A stretch of DNA of 64,000 nt from Calothrix sp. NIES-2100 (lineage in GTDB: Bacteria > Cyanobacteriota > Cyanobacteriia > Cyanobacteriales > Nostocaceae): assembly GCF_002368195.1 (NCBI RefSeq), contig NZ_AP018178.1:9766205-9830204 (forward strand). Direction: 5' to 3'. The position numbers were made by a program, and so were the translations under genes. The notes under the pieces were generated by a model. That model was not told the DNA's origin. It saw only the letters and a program-made list of their open reading frames with translations, and did not search any database. The number at the start of each line of letters is the position of its first letter. The stretch's first letter is position 1. Positions 9,504-17,568 of the stretch are shown here, one piece after another.

Positions 9504-9791
9504 GATAAATGTTTCCTTATGTTACGACTGTTGTAACTATTCTTAATAAAAATGTAACAAACTTGGCAAAATTCTTTCTGTTCGCCTTGCACAGATGAAA
9601 AAATTATTAAAGTGAGCAAAGTTACATTATTAATGGGGCATTGGGCATTGGTGGACTCTTTTCTATGCCTAATTTTCTATGCTCTAGCTTCGACCGAGCA
9701 ATTTCCTTGCGCGACATTGGTTTTTCTTAGTTTTTTGATAAATTATAGTAATAGACTTAAAACTTTTTGGACAGATAAACGGTTATACTGG

Positions 9792-10919
9792 TCATTTTGT
9801 GGTGAGATCCAACTCTTGAAGTCGTTGTATGGCCTTTTGTTTTAAAAATACATTATCTGTTAAAGTCAGAGTTTTATTGAAATCTTTTACTGCTTCGTTT
9901 TTACTACCTTTATCTTTGTAGGCAAGCCCTCGATTATAGTAAGCATCGGGATAATTAGGTTTCAAGTTGATAGCTTCAGTAAAATCCTTTATTGCTTCGT
10001 CCCATTCGTTCTTTCCCCTGTAAGCAAGCCCTCGGTTATAGTAAACATTGGGATCGGGATAATTAGGTTTCAAGTTGATAGCTTCAGTAAAATCCTTTAT
10101 TGCTTCGTCCCATTCGTTCTTTCCCTTGTGAGCAAGCCCCCGATTATAGTAAGCATCGGGATAATTAGGTTTCAAGTTGATAGCTTCAGTAAAATCCTTT
10201 ATTGCTTCGTCCCATTCGTTCTTTTCTTTGTGAGCAAGCCCCCGATTATAGTAAGCATCAGGATAATTAGATTTCAAGTTGATAGCTTCAGTAAAATCCT
10301 TTATTGCTTCGTCCCATTCGTTCTTTTCTTTGTGAGCAAGCCCCCGATTATAGTAAGCATCAGGATAATTAGGTTTCAAGTTGATAGCTTCAGTAAAATC
10401 CTTTATTGCTTCGTCCCATTCGTTCTTTTCTTTGTGAGCAAGCCCTTGAGAATAGTAATAAAAGGGAGCATTAAGCGAGTTGCTTTTCTGGCTATAATAT
10501 AAGCCAAACCCTGCTAATCCAATTAGAAGAATTGTACCACCTGTAATTAATTTGTTTTTAACAAGTTGATTAAAAGGTAGTTTATATATATTATTTGTTA
10601 TTGGTTGTTGAGGAAACGAATCTTTATGCCTGATTTTAGAAGTCGGTTCAAGTGTTTGGGCAATAGCTTGTAAATTTGGATTTCCAGGGTTTTTACTACA
10701 CGCTGCACGGATTAAGTCTTCAATCCATCCCTGTGCTTCTGCTGTTTGTATCAGTTTAAAGACAATATCTTGTAAACTCCCTTCGCCTGCAATTGTTCTT
10801 AGATTTATATTTAATCCAAACGACAACATCTGTTCTAGGGATTCTGTGTTAGGAAAAGCATCAATAAAAGCCGATTGTAATTGTTTGCGCTGTTCACCGG
10901 ATAAACTCATATTTGTCAA
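9792..10919 (-). CDS. EAD1-transmembrane-TPR protein
   Basis: Residues about 5-90 (LSGEQRKQLQSAFIDAFP through LQAIAQTLE) resemble the effector-associated domain EAD1, an adaptor domain of cyanobacterial STAND and conflict systems. A transmembrane helix follows (about 128-148, LITGGTILLIGLAGFGLYYS), then six tetratricopeptide repeats with consensus AYYNRGLAHKEKNEWDEA. The TPR units are near identical at DNA level (102 bp each, about 9940-10450), so the array expanded recently. One unit carries two extra residues (YPDPNVYYN) from a 6-bp duplication. The likely role is a membrane-tethered scaffold; its partner is not evident nearby. MSLSGEQ at 10907 is an alternative start. Confidence 0.8.
   Translation of the reverse strand: MTNMSLSGEQRKQLQSAFIDAFPNTESLEQMLSFGLNINLRTIAGEGSLQDIVFKLIQTAEAQGWIEDLIRAACSKNPGNPNLQAIAQTLEPTSKIRHKDSFPQQPITNNIYKLPFNQLVKNKLITGGTILLIGLAGFGLYYSQKSNSLNAPFYYYSQGLAHKEKNEWDEAIKDFTEAINLKPNYPDAYYNRGLAHKEKNEWDEAIKDFTEAINLKSNYPDAYYNRGLAHKEKNEWDEAIKDFTEAINLKPNYPDAYYNRGLAHKGKNEWDEAIKDFTEAINLKPNYPDPNVYYNRGLAYRGKNEWDEAIKDFTEAINLKPNYPDAYYNRGLAYKDKGSKNEAVKDFNKTLTLTDNVFLKQKAIQRLQELDLTTK
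9940..10452. repeat. 102-bp tandem repeats inside the TPR gene
   Basis: About five near-identical copies of a 102-bp unit encode the TPR motifs; successive copies differ at only a few bases. One copy is 108 bp owing to a duplicated 6-bp segment near 10050. Such arrays vary in copy number by slippage or recombination. Confidence 0.85.
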
Positions 10920-11190
10920 TTCCTCTTATGTTCAATCCGAGTTGAGAGTTGTTGTGGTTGCTTTCAAACAATTGGTGAATCACCTCATTGCTACTTAGTT
11001 ATTTTGTCTCCTGTCACAAATTCACCTTCTTTAATATTAAATACAGAAACATCGTTGGTTCTCAACCAATGCTCTTGTCTAAAAAATCTGACCAGCGAGA
11101 TTTTAAACGTTGAGTCAGGGCATTTACTTGACGGCGAAAGTGGTTGACGGTTGACGGTTGACTGTTGATTGTTGACTCTGAACAATAACA

Positions 11191-11220
11191 ATGGAATATT
11201 TTTTTATTTGGAAGTCCTAA
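11191..11220. repeat. Solo end of a MITE-like element
   Basis: TGGAATATTTTTTTATTTGG followed by AAGTCCTAA matches the right end of the element at 14251-14371 and a third copy at 42401-42430. No left partner was found here. Confidence 0.6.
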
Positions 11221-11238
11221 AAAGTTGGAACAGGTTAT

Positions 11239-11664
11239 TTAATTTTTTTCTTCTCGCAACAAAGCCCGAAAACCAGCCTGTTGAAAATGTTCATTGGCAG
11301 TTAAAGCTTCTGTGATTCCACTATATTGCATGACTATAAAAGATACGCAATCTGTAAATTTCCATTCTTTCTCAGAGCGATCGCAATATAGCTGAAAAGC
11401 TCTGTCATAGAGTTCTGGAGATAAAGGTACAATTGCTACCTTAGAATCTGCTGCTAAGGCGGTTAATAACATGACTGCCCCATGACGTAATGGTTGTTTA
11501 GATAAAATATTGCCAATTTCTAACATCACTGCTTGTGTTGTGACTAAGCGTGTACCTGCTGTTTCTAAAAGTTCAGCTAGTTGAACAGCGCGCTGATGTA
11601 AGTTATCTTGCGGTGCAGATAAGGCGATCGCAAATGTTGTATCAAGAAAAATTTCAGACTTCAT
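11239..11664 (-). CDS. PIN-domain toxin (VapC-like)
   Basis: A protein of 141 residues with the PIN nuclease layout: IFLDTTFAIAL (first acidic residue Asp), LEIGNIL (second acidic, Glu), and WKFTDCVSFIVM (third acidic, Asp). The C-terminal EALTANEHFQQAGF resembles the usual ALTxDxHFxQAGF end, with the Asp replaced. PIN toxins cleave RNA, and the partner blocks them. The small gene 16 bp upstream on the same strand is the expected antitoxin, so the pair forms a type II toxin-antitoxin operon. The precise target cannot be read from sequence. Confidence 0.85.
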   Translation of the reverse strand: MKSEIFLDTTFAIALSAPQDNLHQRAVQLAELLETAGTRLVTTQAVMLEIGNILSKQPLRHGAVMLLTALAADSKVAIVPLSPELYDRAFQLYCDRSEKEWKFTDCVSFIVMQYSGITEALTANEHFQQAGFRALLREEKN

Positions 11665-11680
11665 GCTGAATTTTTAGAAC

Positions 11681-11887
11681 TTACAAATATTTATCAATGT
11701 TGGTAGACCAATCAGCTGGCGCTTTTAGTTTGAGCGATCGCGCGGTCATTAAAAATGATACACTTTCCTGCTTTTCTGGTGGTAAAACTTCTATACTCAA
11801 CCGCACACGGGTATTGGCTGGTAAAGCTAGGGGTTCACTAGGATAGAACACTTTGCCATCAAATACAGCTGTGATTTTTTCTGTCAT
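11681..11887 (-). CDS. Antitoxin, AF2212/DUF104-like
   Basis: A protein of 68 residues beginning MTEKITAVFDGKVFYPSEPLALP and then TRVRLSIEVL. This is the beta-rich N-terminal pattern of the small AF2212-like antitoxins that pair with PIN toxins. The divergent C-terminal tail (LKAPADWSTNIDKYL) probably wraps the toxin. It precedes the PIN gene by 16 bp on the same strand, the usual antitoxin-first order. Family assignment is from pattern only. Confidence 0.75.
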   Translation of the reverse strand: MTEKITAVFDGKVFYPSEPLALPANTRVRLSIEVLPPEKQESVSFLMTARSLKLKAPADWSTNIDKYL

Positions 11888-11972
11888 TATTTTTTATTTA
11901 GGGGCATGGGGCATGGGATGAGGCAGATGAGGGGAGAATTAATGACTGTTGACTGTTGACTGTTGACTAGTG

Positions 11973-12623
11973 TCAGAGTTTACAAGATACCCAAATGCCA
12001 CGCCCATTTTTGGTGAATTCATCAATAGTTTGCAGTGAGAGTTCATGAGTAGTCATCGCTTGCAACATCCCTAAAGGTAAGGTGAGATGTTGGGCGCCTG
12101 CTTGGAGAGATGCTACTGCTTCTTCTGGGGATTTGATACTTGCTGCCATAATTTCTGTACTGCTACCTGCTACAACGCTGGACATCTGCTGTAACAAGGC
12201 GATACCATCACCTAAAAGTTTAGTCGCTCGATTAACATAAGCGATCGCATATTTTGCACCCGCTTCCTTTGCTATCGCTGCTTGGGAAGCACTATATATT
12301 CCTGTTACCGCACAGGAAATTTCCCCTTCCAATGCTGCAACTACCTGAAATCCTACCAACGATGCGGGAATTTTCAGTACAGTTTGGTTACCAATGATTC
12401 CAAAAGCTGCCCGCCCTTCTGCTAGCATTTCATCAAAATCTGAGGACATCAGCTGGTAAAATACAGGGCCTTGAGTTAACTGTGCCAGTCGTTTGAGAGT
12501 AGTCTCTACTGGTAAATCGCTTTTCGCCAAAAGAGTTGGGTTGGTCGTGATGCCTTTTACCCAACCCAATTCCTTCGCAGCCTGGGCTTCAGCGATAATT
12601 GCCGAATCAAGATAAATGCTCAC
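11973..12623 (-). CDS. talC: Transaldolase / fructose-6-phosphate aldolase-like (TalC family)
   Basis: A protein of 216 residues, the length of the short transaldolase/FSA subfamily. It has the N-terminal YLDSAIIAEAQAAKE, GITTNPTLLAKS, the Schiff-base lysine in VLKIPAS, and the CAVTGIYSASQA segment. It transfers dihydroxyacetone units in the pentose phosphate pathway or cleaves fructose-6-phosphate. Choosing between the two activities needs active-site comparison that I cannot do here. It is divergent from the glutamine synthetase-like gene. Confidence 0.85.
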   Translation of the reverse strand: MSIYLDSAIIAEAQAAKELGWVKGITTNPTLLAKSDLPVETTLKRLAQLTQGPVFYQLMSSDFDEMLAEGRAAFGIIGNQTVLKIPASLVGFQVVAALEGEISCAVTGIYSASQAAIAKEAGAKYAIAYVNRATKLLGDGIALLQQMSSVVAGSSTEIMAASIKSPEEAVASLQAGAQHLTLPLGMLQAMTTHELSLQTIDEFTKNGRGIWVSCKL

Positions 12624-12708
12624 GAGTTTCTCCTCTAAAAGGTGGTGTCGCTGTCATTTTACTGTGCAGAGGGTGTCATTGGGCATTGGACTACCCCTTC
12701 GGGGAAGT

Positions 12709-12825
12709 CAAAAGTCAAAAGTCAAAAGTCAAAAAAAAATCTTAATGAGCGAATGCGTGAATTGTTTGTCTCCCCAAACTCCCCAAACTCCCCACACTCC
12801 CCACACTCCCCACACTCCCTCATCA
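12709..12825. repeat. Short tandem repeats upstream of the GS-like gene
   Basis: GTCAAAA is repeated about four times (12709-12735), then ACTCCCCACA/ACTCCCCAAA decamers about five times (12778-12822). Both are low-complexity arrays between the divergent talC and GS-like genes. Confidence 0.85.
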
Positions 12826-12899
12826 CAATCTAATTATCAAGAAAATTGACAAGCGTGGGAAAATTGTCCCATCAACTCAACCACAGGATGGGATGAGCG

Positions 12900-14249
12900 A
12901 TGGGTGAACAATATACTTTTAAAAAAATCAAAAAATCTCTTCACGAGGCTGGGGTAAAATTTGTCCGCATTCTTTGGTGCGATAATGCCAATATCATTCG
13001 TGGGAAAGCTGTTCATTTAAAAATGTTGTCTCACTATTTTGAACATGGTGTGGGCATATCTGCCGGGGAACAGGGAATACCTGTAATGTATGATGCGATC
13101 GCTCCTGATAGTGGTGTTGCACCAGTGGGTGAGATTCGCTTAGTACCAGATTGGTCTAGCCTTACGCCTTTACCCTATGCCCCTGGTCATGCTCGTGTTC
13201 TAGGTAACATGATACTTGATGGGCAACCTTGGGCTTTCTGTCCGCGAAATTTTCTCATGCAGATGATCGCCGCAGCGAAAAGTCAGGGATTGGACATTCA
13301 AGCCGCATTTGAAAACGAGTTTTACTTACTACGACAAACAGATGCGGGAATTGTGCCTACAGATTCTACGGTGTTTGGGGCAACACAATCAATGGATATC
13401 AATCGGGAAGTGATTGATGCTATAGCCGATGCACTCATTGCTCAAGGCATTCCTGTAGAGCAGTATTACCCAGAATCAGGCCCTGGTCAGCAGGAAATTT
13501 CTGTGCGATATACCGATGCTTTACAGGCTGCTAACTGGCAGATTGGTTTTCGCGAAACAGTAAGTGCGATCGCTCGTCAACACAATCTTACAGCTTCTTT
13601 CTTACCAAAAATCTTCCCTGAAGCTGCAAGTAGCGGTTGTCACATCCATCTCAGCCTTTGGCGTGACGGGCAAAACCTCCTCCCTGATGCTCAAGGTGTC
13701 TGTGGTCTTTCCCAGACTGGTAGAGCGTTTATTGCTGGCATCCTGGAGCATCTGCCAGCACTGATGGCATTAACTACCCCTAGTGTTAACTCTTACCGCC
13801 GCATCCGTCCTCACACTTGGAGTGGTGCTTTCCGTTGTTGGGGACCAGATAATCGGGAAGCTGCTGTTAGAGTACCTAGCGATCCGGGGTTAAGCAGTTC
13901 TAGTCATTTCGAGGTAAAAACCGTCGATGCATCAGCGAATCCTTTCTTGGCTTTAGGTGCGATAATTGCTGCTGGATTAGATGGTGTACAGCGAGGTTTA
14001 GAACCACCCAATCCAGTCACAGAAGACCCCGGAAATTTGCCAATTGAGCAACGTTTAGCCAATGGTATTCACTCTTTACCGAGTAATCTTGGAGAAGCGA
14101 TCGACCATCTTAGACAGAACCATGTTTTATTAAATGCTTTAAATCCCCAGTTATCTAAAGCTTTTTTAGCAGTACGCCAAGCAGAATGGCAAGCAATGAA
14201 AGATTGGGACTTGGAAGCAGAAGTTAAGTTGTTATTGGAGAGATATTAG
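12900..14249 (+). CDS. Glutamine synthetase-like ligase (GlnT/PuuA type)
   Basis: A protein of 449 residues with the glutamine synthetase fold. An N-terminal beta-grasp domain (VKFVRILWCDNANIIRGKAV) is followed by catalytic segments FENEFYLL (metal-binding glutamates), YPESGPGQQEIS, SGCHIHLSLW (the His/Gly ATP-site loop), NSYRRIRPHTWSG and the arginine-rich FRCWGPDNREAAVRV. It lacks the tyrosine-adenylylation loop of standard GlnA, and its N-terminus matches GS-like enzymes that glutamylate amines or use other substrates. It is therefore unlikely to be the main ammonia-assimilating enzyme; the substrate is unknown. It is divergent from talC. Confidence 0.8.
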   Translation: MGEQYTFKKIKKSLHEAGVKFVRILWCDNANIIRGKAVHLKMLSHYFEHGVGISAGEQGIPVMYDAIAPDSGVAPVGEIRLVPDWSSLTPLPYAPGHARVLGNMILDGQPWAFCPRNFLMQMIAAAKSQGLDIQAAFENEFYLLRQTDAGIVPTDSTVFGATQSMDINREVIDAIADALIAQGIPVEQYYPESGPGQQEISVRYTDALQAANWQIGFRETVSAIARQHNLTASFLPKIFPEAASSGCHIHLSLWRDGQNLLPDAQGVCGLSQTGRAFIAGILEHLPALMALTTPSVNSYRRIRPHTWSGAFRCWGPDNREAAVRVPSDPGLSSSSHFEVKTVDASANPFLALGAIIAAGLDGVQRGLEPPNPVTEDPGNLPIEQRLANGIHSLPSNLGEAIDHLRQNHVLLNALNPQLSKAFLAVRQAEWQAMKDWDLEAEVKLLLERY

Positions 14250-14250
14250 T

Positions 14251-14371
14251 TTAGGGAACTCCAAAAAATAAATTATGCCAAATTGTAGGGGCGGGGTAAC
14301 CCCGCCCCTACTACGATTTGCGGGTTTGGTAAGTTAATAATTGGAATATTTTTTTATTTGGAAATTCCTTA
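14251..14371. mobile_element. Small MITE-like element with AGGRAA...TCCAA ends
   Basis: About 121 bp with imperfect terminal inverted repeats: TTAGGGAACTCCAAAAAATA on the left and, inverted, TAAGGAATTTCCAAATAAAA on the right. Inside sits a perfect GC-rich palindrome (14286-14310, arms TAGGGGCGGGGT). The right end recurs alone at 11191-11220 and 42401-42430. There is no coding capacity. Confidence 0.6.
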
Positions 14372-14625
14372 ATTTTACTGAAAAATTTGTAGTTGCGATC
14401 GCCCTAATTCTGAGAGTGATCGCACATTAACTATTTGTTTTCTAGTAAATTACTAGCCAGTTGTAGTGAAGCGATGACCGAGCGCTGTAAGTTTGCTGAT
14501 GTGTTATTCTACAGCTTTGGGTCAACAACTGGCGATTTTGCGCTGTTGCGTTTTGTTGGTAATCTTATTTAAACCGCAAAACAGAAACTTGTGCTGCCAA
14601 ATTGCCAGAACTTTTGAACGCGGTG

Positions 14626-14770
14626 CTGTCACTTCAAATTTTTCTGACAGCAGCAGAGAATTTTAGCTTGGGTTGAGGCGCAAGCAAAACCCAACAAAAC
14701 CCGCCAAATGTTGGGTTTCGTTCCTCAAGCCAAGCTACCCATCTGTCACTTCAAATTTTTCTTACAGCAG
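14626..14770. repeat. 28-bp direct repeats flanking a palindrome
   Basis: CTGTCACTTCAAATTTTTCT followed by GACAGCAG (14626-14653) recurs with one change at 14743-14770. Between them, TAGCTTGGGTTGAGG (14664-14678) pairs with CCTCAAGCCAAGCTA (14723-14737). The composite resembles a repeat element. No gene was recognised in 14372-14883. Confidence 0.6.
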
Positions 14771-14883
14771 TAGTGCATAGAGAAAATTCTTTATGTACAC
14801 CAGTCATATACCGGAAAACCAAAAATTGCAATTGATGTTAAAAGCTACAACATCGAATACTTCCCTTAATAACTATCAATTCT

Positions 14884-15189
14884 ATGTCTTCTGTACTCAA
14901 ATTCTTATTTGTCTTTTTGTGCTGCATGGTTGTTTCCGCTGTGCTTTGGCAGCATTTTGTGGTCAATAATATTTATTATTGCATCTGGTCAAATGTCATT
15001 ATTGATTTCTTTTTTCCCGATCGCTGGTATCATGGTGCCAACAGTGGCGATATGATGAAACCCGGCTGGAGTATGAGTAAGCTGCTTTCTCTGTGGTATT
15101 CAATCATCGCTGTTTCGGTTTTGGTGAGTGCTGTATTTACCTTGTCTGGGAATCGACATGACCGCACAGTAGACAAGGGAAACAAATAA
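14884..15189 (+). CDS. Small membrane protein, unknown function
   Basis: A protein of 101 residues with two predicted hydrophobic helices, about 4-26 (LKFLFVFLCCMVVSAVLW) and about 69-90 (LLSLWYSIIAVSVLVSAVF), and a basic C-terminus (NRHDRTVDKGNK). A short loop between them contains PDRWYHG. I do not recognise the family. It ends about 100 bp before ccmP on the same strand, with a TGACCAA tandem repeat between them, so co-transcription is possible but not shown. Confidence 0.6.
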   Translation: MSSVLKFLFVFLCCMVVSAVLWQHFVVNNIYYCIWSNVIIDFFFPDRWYHGANSGDMMKPGWSMSKLLSLWYSIIAVSVLVSAVFTLSGNRHDRTVDKGNK

Positions 15190-15294
15190 CAAAAGACCAA
15201 TGACCAATGACCAATGACAAATAACCACTGACTATCGGGTACACTCATATATTGCAACAGATCACGTTTAGCCCGATGATTGGAGAATAATACC

Positions 15295-15936
15295 TTGGGA
15301 ATAGAACTACGCAGTTTCGTATTTCTCGACAACCTGCAACCTCAACATGCAGCATATATGGGAACCGTAGCTCAAGGTTTCTTGCCCTTACCAGGGGATA
15401 CATCCCTGTGGATTGAAATTTCTCCGGGAATTGAAATCAATAAAATTACAGATATTGCTTTGAAATCGGCTTCTGTGCGTCCGGGGGTACAGGTAGTTGA
15501 ACGACTTTACGGTCTATTAGAAGTTCATTCTAGCTCCCAAGGGGAAACGCGATCGGCTGGTCAAGCTATTTTGGCAGCATTAGGTGTTAAAAGAGAAGAA
15601 TGTATCAAACCAAGAGTTGTTTCTAGTCAGATTATCCGCAATATTGATGCTTACCAAACACAACTAATTAATCGCACGCGCCGGGGACAGTTATTATTAG
15701 CCGGGCAAACTTTGTATGTTTTAGAAGTTGAGCCTGCTGCTTATGCGGCACTAGCTGCAAACGAAGCAGAAAAAGCAGCTTCGATTAATATTTTGGAAGT
15801 ACAAGCGGTAGGTAGCTTTGGACGGCTATATTTAGGTGGACAAGAACGAGATATTCTTGCAGGTGCAGCTGGCGCGTTAACAGCAATTGAAAATGTTACA
15901 GGTCGGGCAAATCCCCAGAGTGGTCGTCAGGAGTAA
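15295..15936 (+). CDS. ccmP: Carboxysome shell protein CcmP (tandem BMC)
   Basis: A shell protein with two BMC folds that forms double-stacked pseudohexamers in the beta-carboxysome. It probably carries a gated pore for larger metabolites such as RuBP or 3-PGA. The sequence has the CcmP hallmarks: start GIELRSFVFLDNLQPQHAAY, then PGDTSLWIEISPGIEINKI, VVSSQIIRNIDAYQTQLINR, and the second-domain VLEVEPAAYAALAANEAEKA. A TTG at 15280 extends the frame by five codons, but the TTG at 15295 has GGAG about 9 bp upstream and matches the known N-terminus (GIELRS). Length is 213 residues, as expected. It is followed after 10 bp by a pentapeptide-repeat gene. Confidence 0.93.
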   Translation: MGIELRSFVFLDNLQPQHAAYMGTVAQGFLPLPGDTSLWIEISPGIEINKITDIALKSASVRPGVQVVERLYGLLEVHSSSQGETRSAGQAILAALGVKREECIKPRVVSSQIIRNIDAYQTQLINRTRRGQLLLAGQTLYVLEVEPAAYAALAANEAEKAASINILEVQAVGSFGRLYLGGQERDILAGAAGALTAIENVTGRANPQSGRQE

Positions 15937-15946
15937 AGGAGAGACA

Positions 15947-16738
15947 ATGGCCAATCAAGCGCATCTGGCTTTACTGAAAGCTGGTGCAGTCCAATGGATT
16001 GAGTGGAGAAATCAAAATCCCCAGATTGAACCAGATATCAGTACCGCAAATCTCTCTGGAGATAACCTCAGAGGTGCAAACCTCCAAGGGGTGAATTTAA
16101 CTAAAGCAGATTTAAGTAATGCTTTACTTGTACGCGCAAATCTTAGTGGTGCTGACTTGAGTAGTGCGAATCTCCACAATGCCAAACTGATTGAAGCTAA
16201 TTTGAGTACAGCTAACTTCAGTGTTGCTAACTTGAGCGGTGCTATCCTGACACAGGCGGATCTGTGCCATGCTAACCTGATTGGCTGTGACTTGAGGGGG
16301 GCAAATCTTCGAGGTGCGGCGATCGCAGATGCTAATCTTATAGGTGCTGACTTGAGTGCTGCTGACTTAAAAGAGGCTGACTTAGGTACAGCAAAACTGA
16401 TCCGCGCTAACCTGAGTTTTGCCAACCTGATTGAGACTAACTTGATTGCGGCTGATTTGGGCGAAGCTAATTTACACGCAGCAGAAATTATCGGGGCTTA
16501 CCTTTACAAAGCTCACCTCTATAAAGCTAATCTTAGCAAGGCTCACCTAACTTGTGCGTATCTATTTCGCGCTAACCTGAGTGAAGCGGATTTGCGCGGT
16601 GCAAACTTGTCATGGGCTAACCTTAAAGGTGCTAACCTCGCCGGCGCAAATCTCAAAGGCGCTAACCTGAAGGGAGCTAAACTTGACGGCGCAAATCTCC
16701 AACAGGCAATTATGGATAATACCATATCTGAAGAATAA
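15947..16738 (+). CDS. Pentapeptide-repeat protein
   Basis: A protein of 263 residues. After a short N-terminal segment (MANQAHLALLKAGAVQWIEW) almost the whole protein is A(D/N)LXX repeats, such as ANLSGADLSSANL, roughly 40 pentapeptides. These should fold as a right-handed beta-helix. The start at 15947 follows AAAGGAGAG; a longer frame from 15887 overlaps ccmP and is less likely. It lies 10 bp after ccmP and is probably in the same transcript. Such proteins are abundant in cyanobacteria and mostly uncharacterised; a link to carboxysomes is only an inference from position. Confidence 0.88.
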   Translation: MANQAHLALLKAGAVQWIEWRNQNPQIEPDISTANLSGDNLRGANLQGVNLTKADLSNALLVRANLSGADLSSANLHNAKLIEANLSTANFSVANLSGAILTQADLCHANLIGCDLRGANLRGAAIADANLIGADLSAADLKEADLGTAKLIRANLSFANLIETNLIAADLGEANLHAAEIIGAYLYKAHLYKANLSKAHLTCAYLFRANLSEADLRGANLSWANLKGANLAGANLKGANLKGAKLDGANLQQAIMDNTISEE

Positions 16739-16766
16739 TTGCAATAGCAATGCACTCGTTTTCTGA

Positions 16767-16862
16767 ACGAAAGAGTACCCATTGTTAACGAAAGAGTACC
16801 CGTTGTTCACGAAAGAGTACCCATTGTTAACGAAGGAGTACCCGTTGTTCACGAAAGTGTTC
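16767..16862. repeat. 21-bp tandem repeat (ACGAAAGAGTACCC unit)
   Basis: Units start at 16767, 16788, 16809, 16830 and 16851 (last one partial). Bases alternate between CCATTGTTA and CCGTTGTTC endings, so a 42-bp higher-order period is visible. It lies just after the pentapeptide gene. The minus strand reads as a heptapeptide repeat (VNNGYSF), but no credible start or gene context supports translation. Confidence 0.85.
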
Positions 16863-17038
16863 ATTTTTTGAACCAACGATCGCAAATTTTGTGTGTAGGT
16901 TTAAAATTGCGCGATCGCTCTTTTTACAGGAGCATTTCAAATGTGTAAATTGATTTTTTGTATACTTGATCAATGGGAGCAAGATGCTTTTTTGTAGACT
17001 TGACCAATGGGAGCAAGATGCTCCCACTACAAATTTAT

Positions 17039-17445
17039 TAGAGGATGTTTGAAAAGTGGTTGGCTGTATCTTCGCACTTGTTGATCCCCCCAACCCCCCT
17101 TGGAAAGGGCAGGGCTGTTTCATTCGATAATGAGGCGTGATTTGTCAATATCATTGGCGATGTTTTTTTGGTATAGAAGTGAGAGAAAACCTACATTTCA
17201 ACCCAGTAAAATCAAATTTTCGCCTAGAAAACTCGCGTGATTGCGAAACATAACCCTTGACATTATGAGCCTTTGAGGGAATGAAACAGCCCTGCCTTGG
17301 AAAGGGGGGCAAAAACCTCTGAAAGTCCACGGCAGTTGCTTCAAGTCGGGAAACCCGCCCAACGCACTGCCTCCCATTTTTAAGGGGGATTTAGGGGGAT
17401 CTAAACGTTGTGCTACCAACCAGAGAACTTTTAAAACAACCTCTT
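17039..17445. mobile_element. Second copy of the 7.8-kb MITE, interrupted by another element
   Basis: The ends TTAGAGGATGTTTGAAAAGT (from 17039) and, inverted, TAAGAGGTTGTTTTAAAAGT (to about 17445) match the element at 7817-7983. Inner parts TTGATCCCCCCAACCCCCC and TTTTTAAGGGGGATTTAGGG also match. The copy is split by the element at 17108-17296. Confidence 0.75.
17108..17296. mobile_element. 189-bp MITE with 18-bp terminal inverted repeats, nested
   Basis: Perfect 18-bp ends GGCAGGGCTGTTTCATTC (17108-17125) and its inverse (17279-17296). It is flanked by an 8-bp direct repeat TTGGAAAG (17100-17107 and 17297-17304), the expected target-site duplication. It has no coding capacity, so it needs a transposase supplied elsewhere. 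It inserted into an older repeat, which gives a relative age. Confidence 0.85.
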
Positions 17446-17483
17446 ACAGCAGTTTTCACATATTTAAACCATATCTATTGTAG

Positions 17484-17504
17484 GGGCACAGCAGTGCTGT
17501 GCCC
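17484..17504. repeat. Perfect intergenic palindrome (GGGCACAGCA arms)
   Basis: GGGCACAGCA, a central G, TGCTGTGCCC. It is one of a family of GGGC...GCCC palindromes between genes in this window (also 14286, 22212, 23417, 28495, 52350). Confidence 0.75.
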
Positions 17505-17568
17505 GTAGAGCGTGGTCTATATACCTAACAATTGCTGTAACCCTGATTAGCGCTTTCAAATACAGCTA

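Noticed and set aside
9940..10452. Regularly repeated DNA considered as a CRISPR array
   Set aside because: Repeats are contiguous 102-bp coding units without unique spacers and no cas genes lie nearby.
10128..10502. Plus-strand repeat frame (SKPPIIVSIRIIRFQVDSF units)
   Set aside because: Antisense of the TPR repeats; the repeat pattern derives from the 102-bp units.
16012..16425. Minus-strand open frame rich in LKSA/LRFA repeats
   Set aside because: Exact antisense of the pentapeptide-repeat gene; its repeats mirror the A(D/N)LXX codons, and no ribosome site or independent support exists.
16610..16885. Minus-strand frame with VNNGYSF heptapeptide repeats
   Set aside because: Generated by the 21-bp tandem repeat and the end of the pentapeptide gene; no start context.
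17198..17419. Minus-strand frame of 73 codons
   Set aside because: Lies across the nested MITEs; translation comes from the GGGGGATTT-type repeat sequence.
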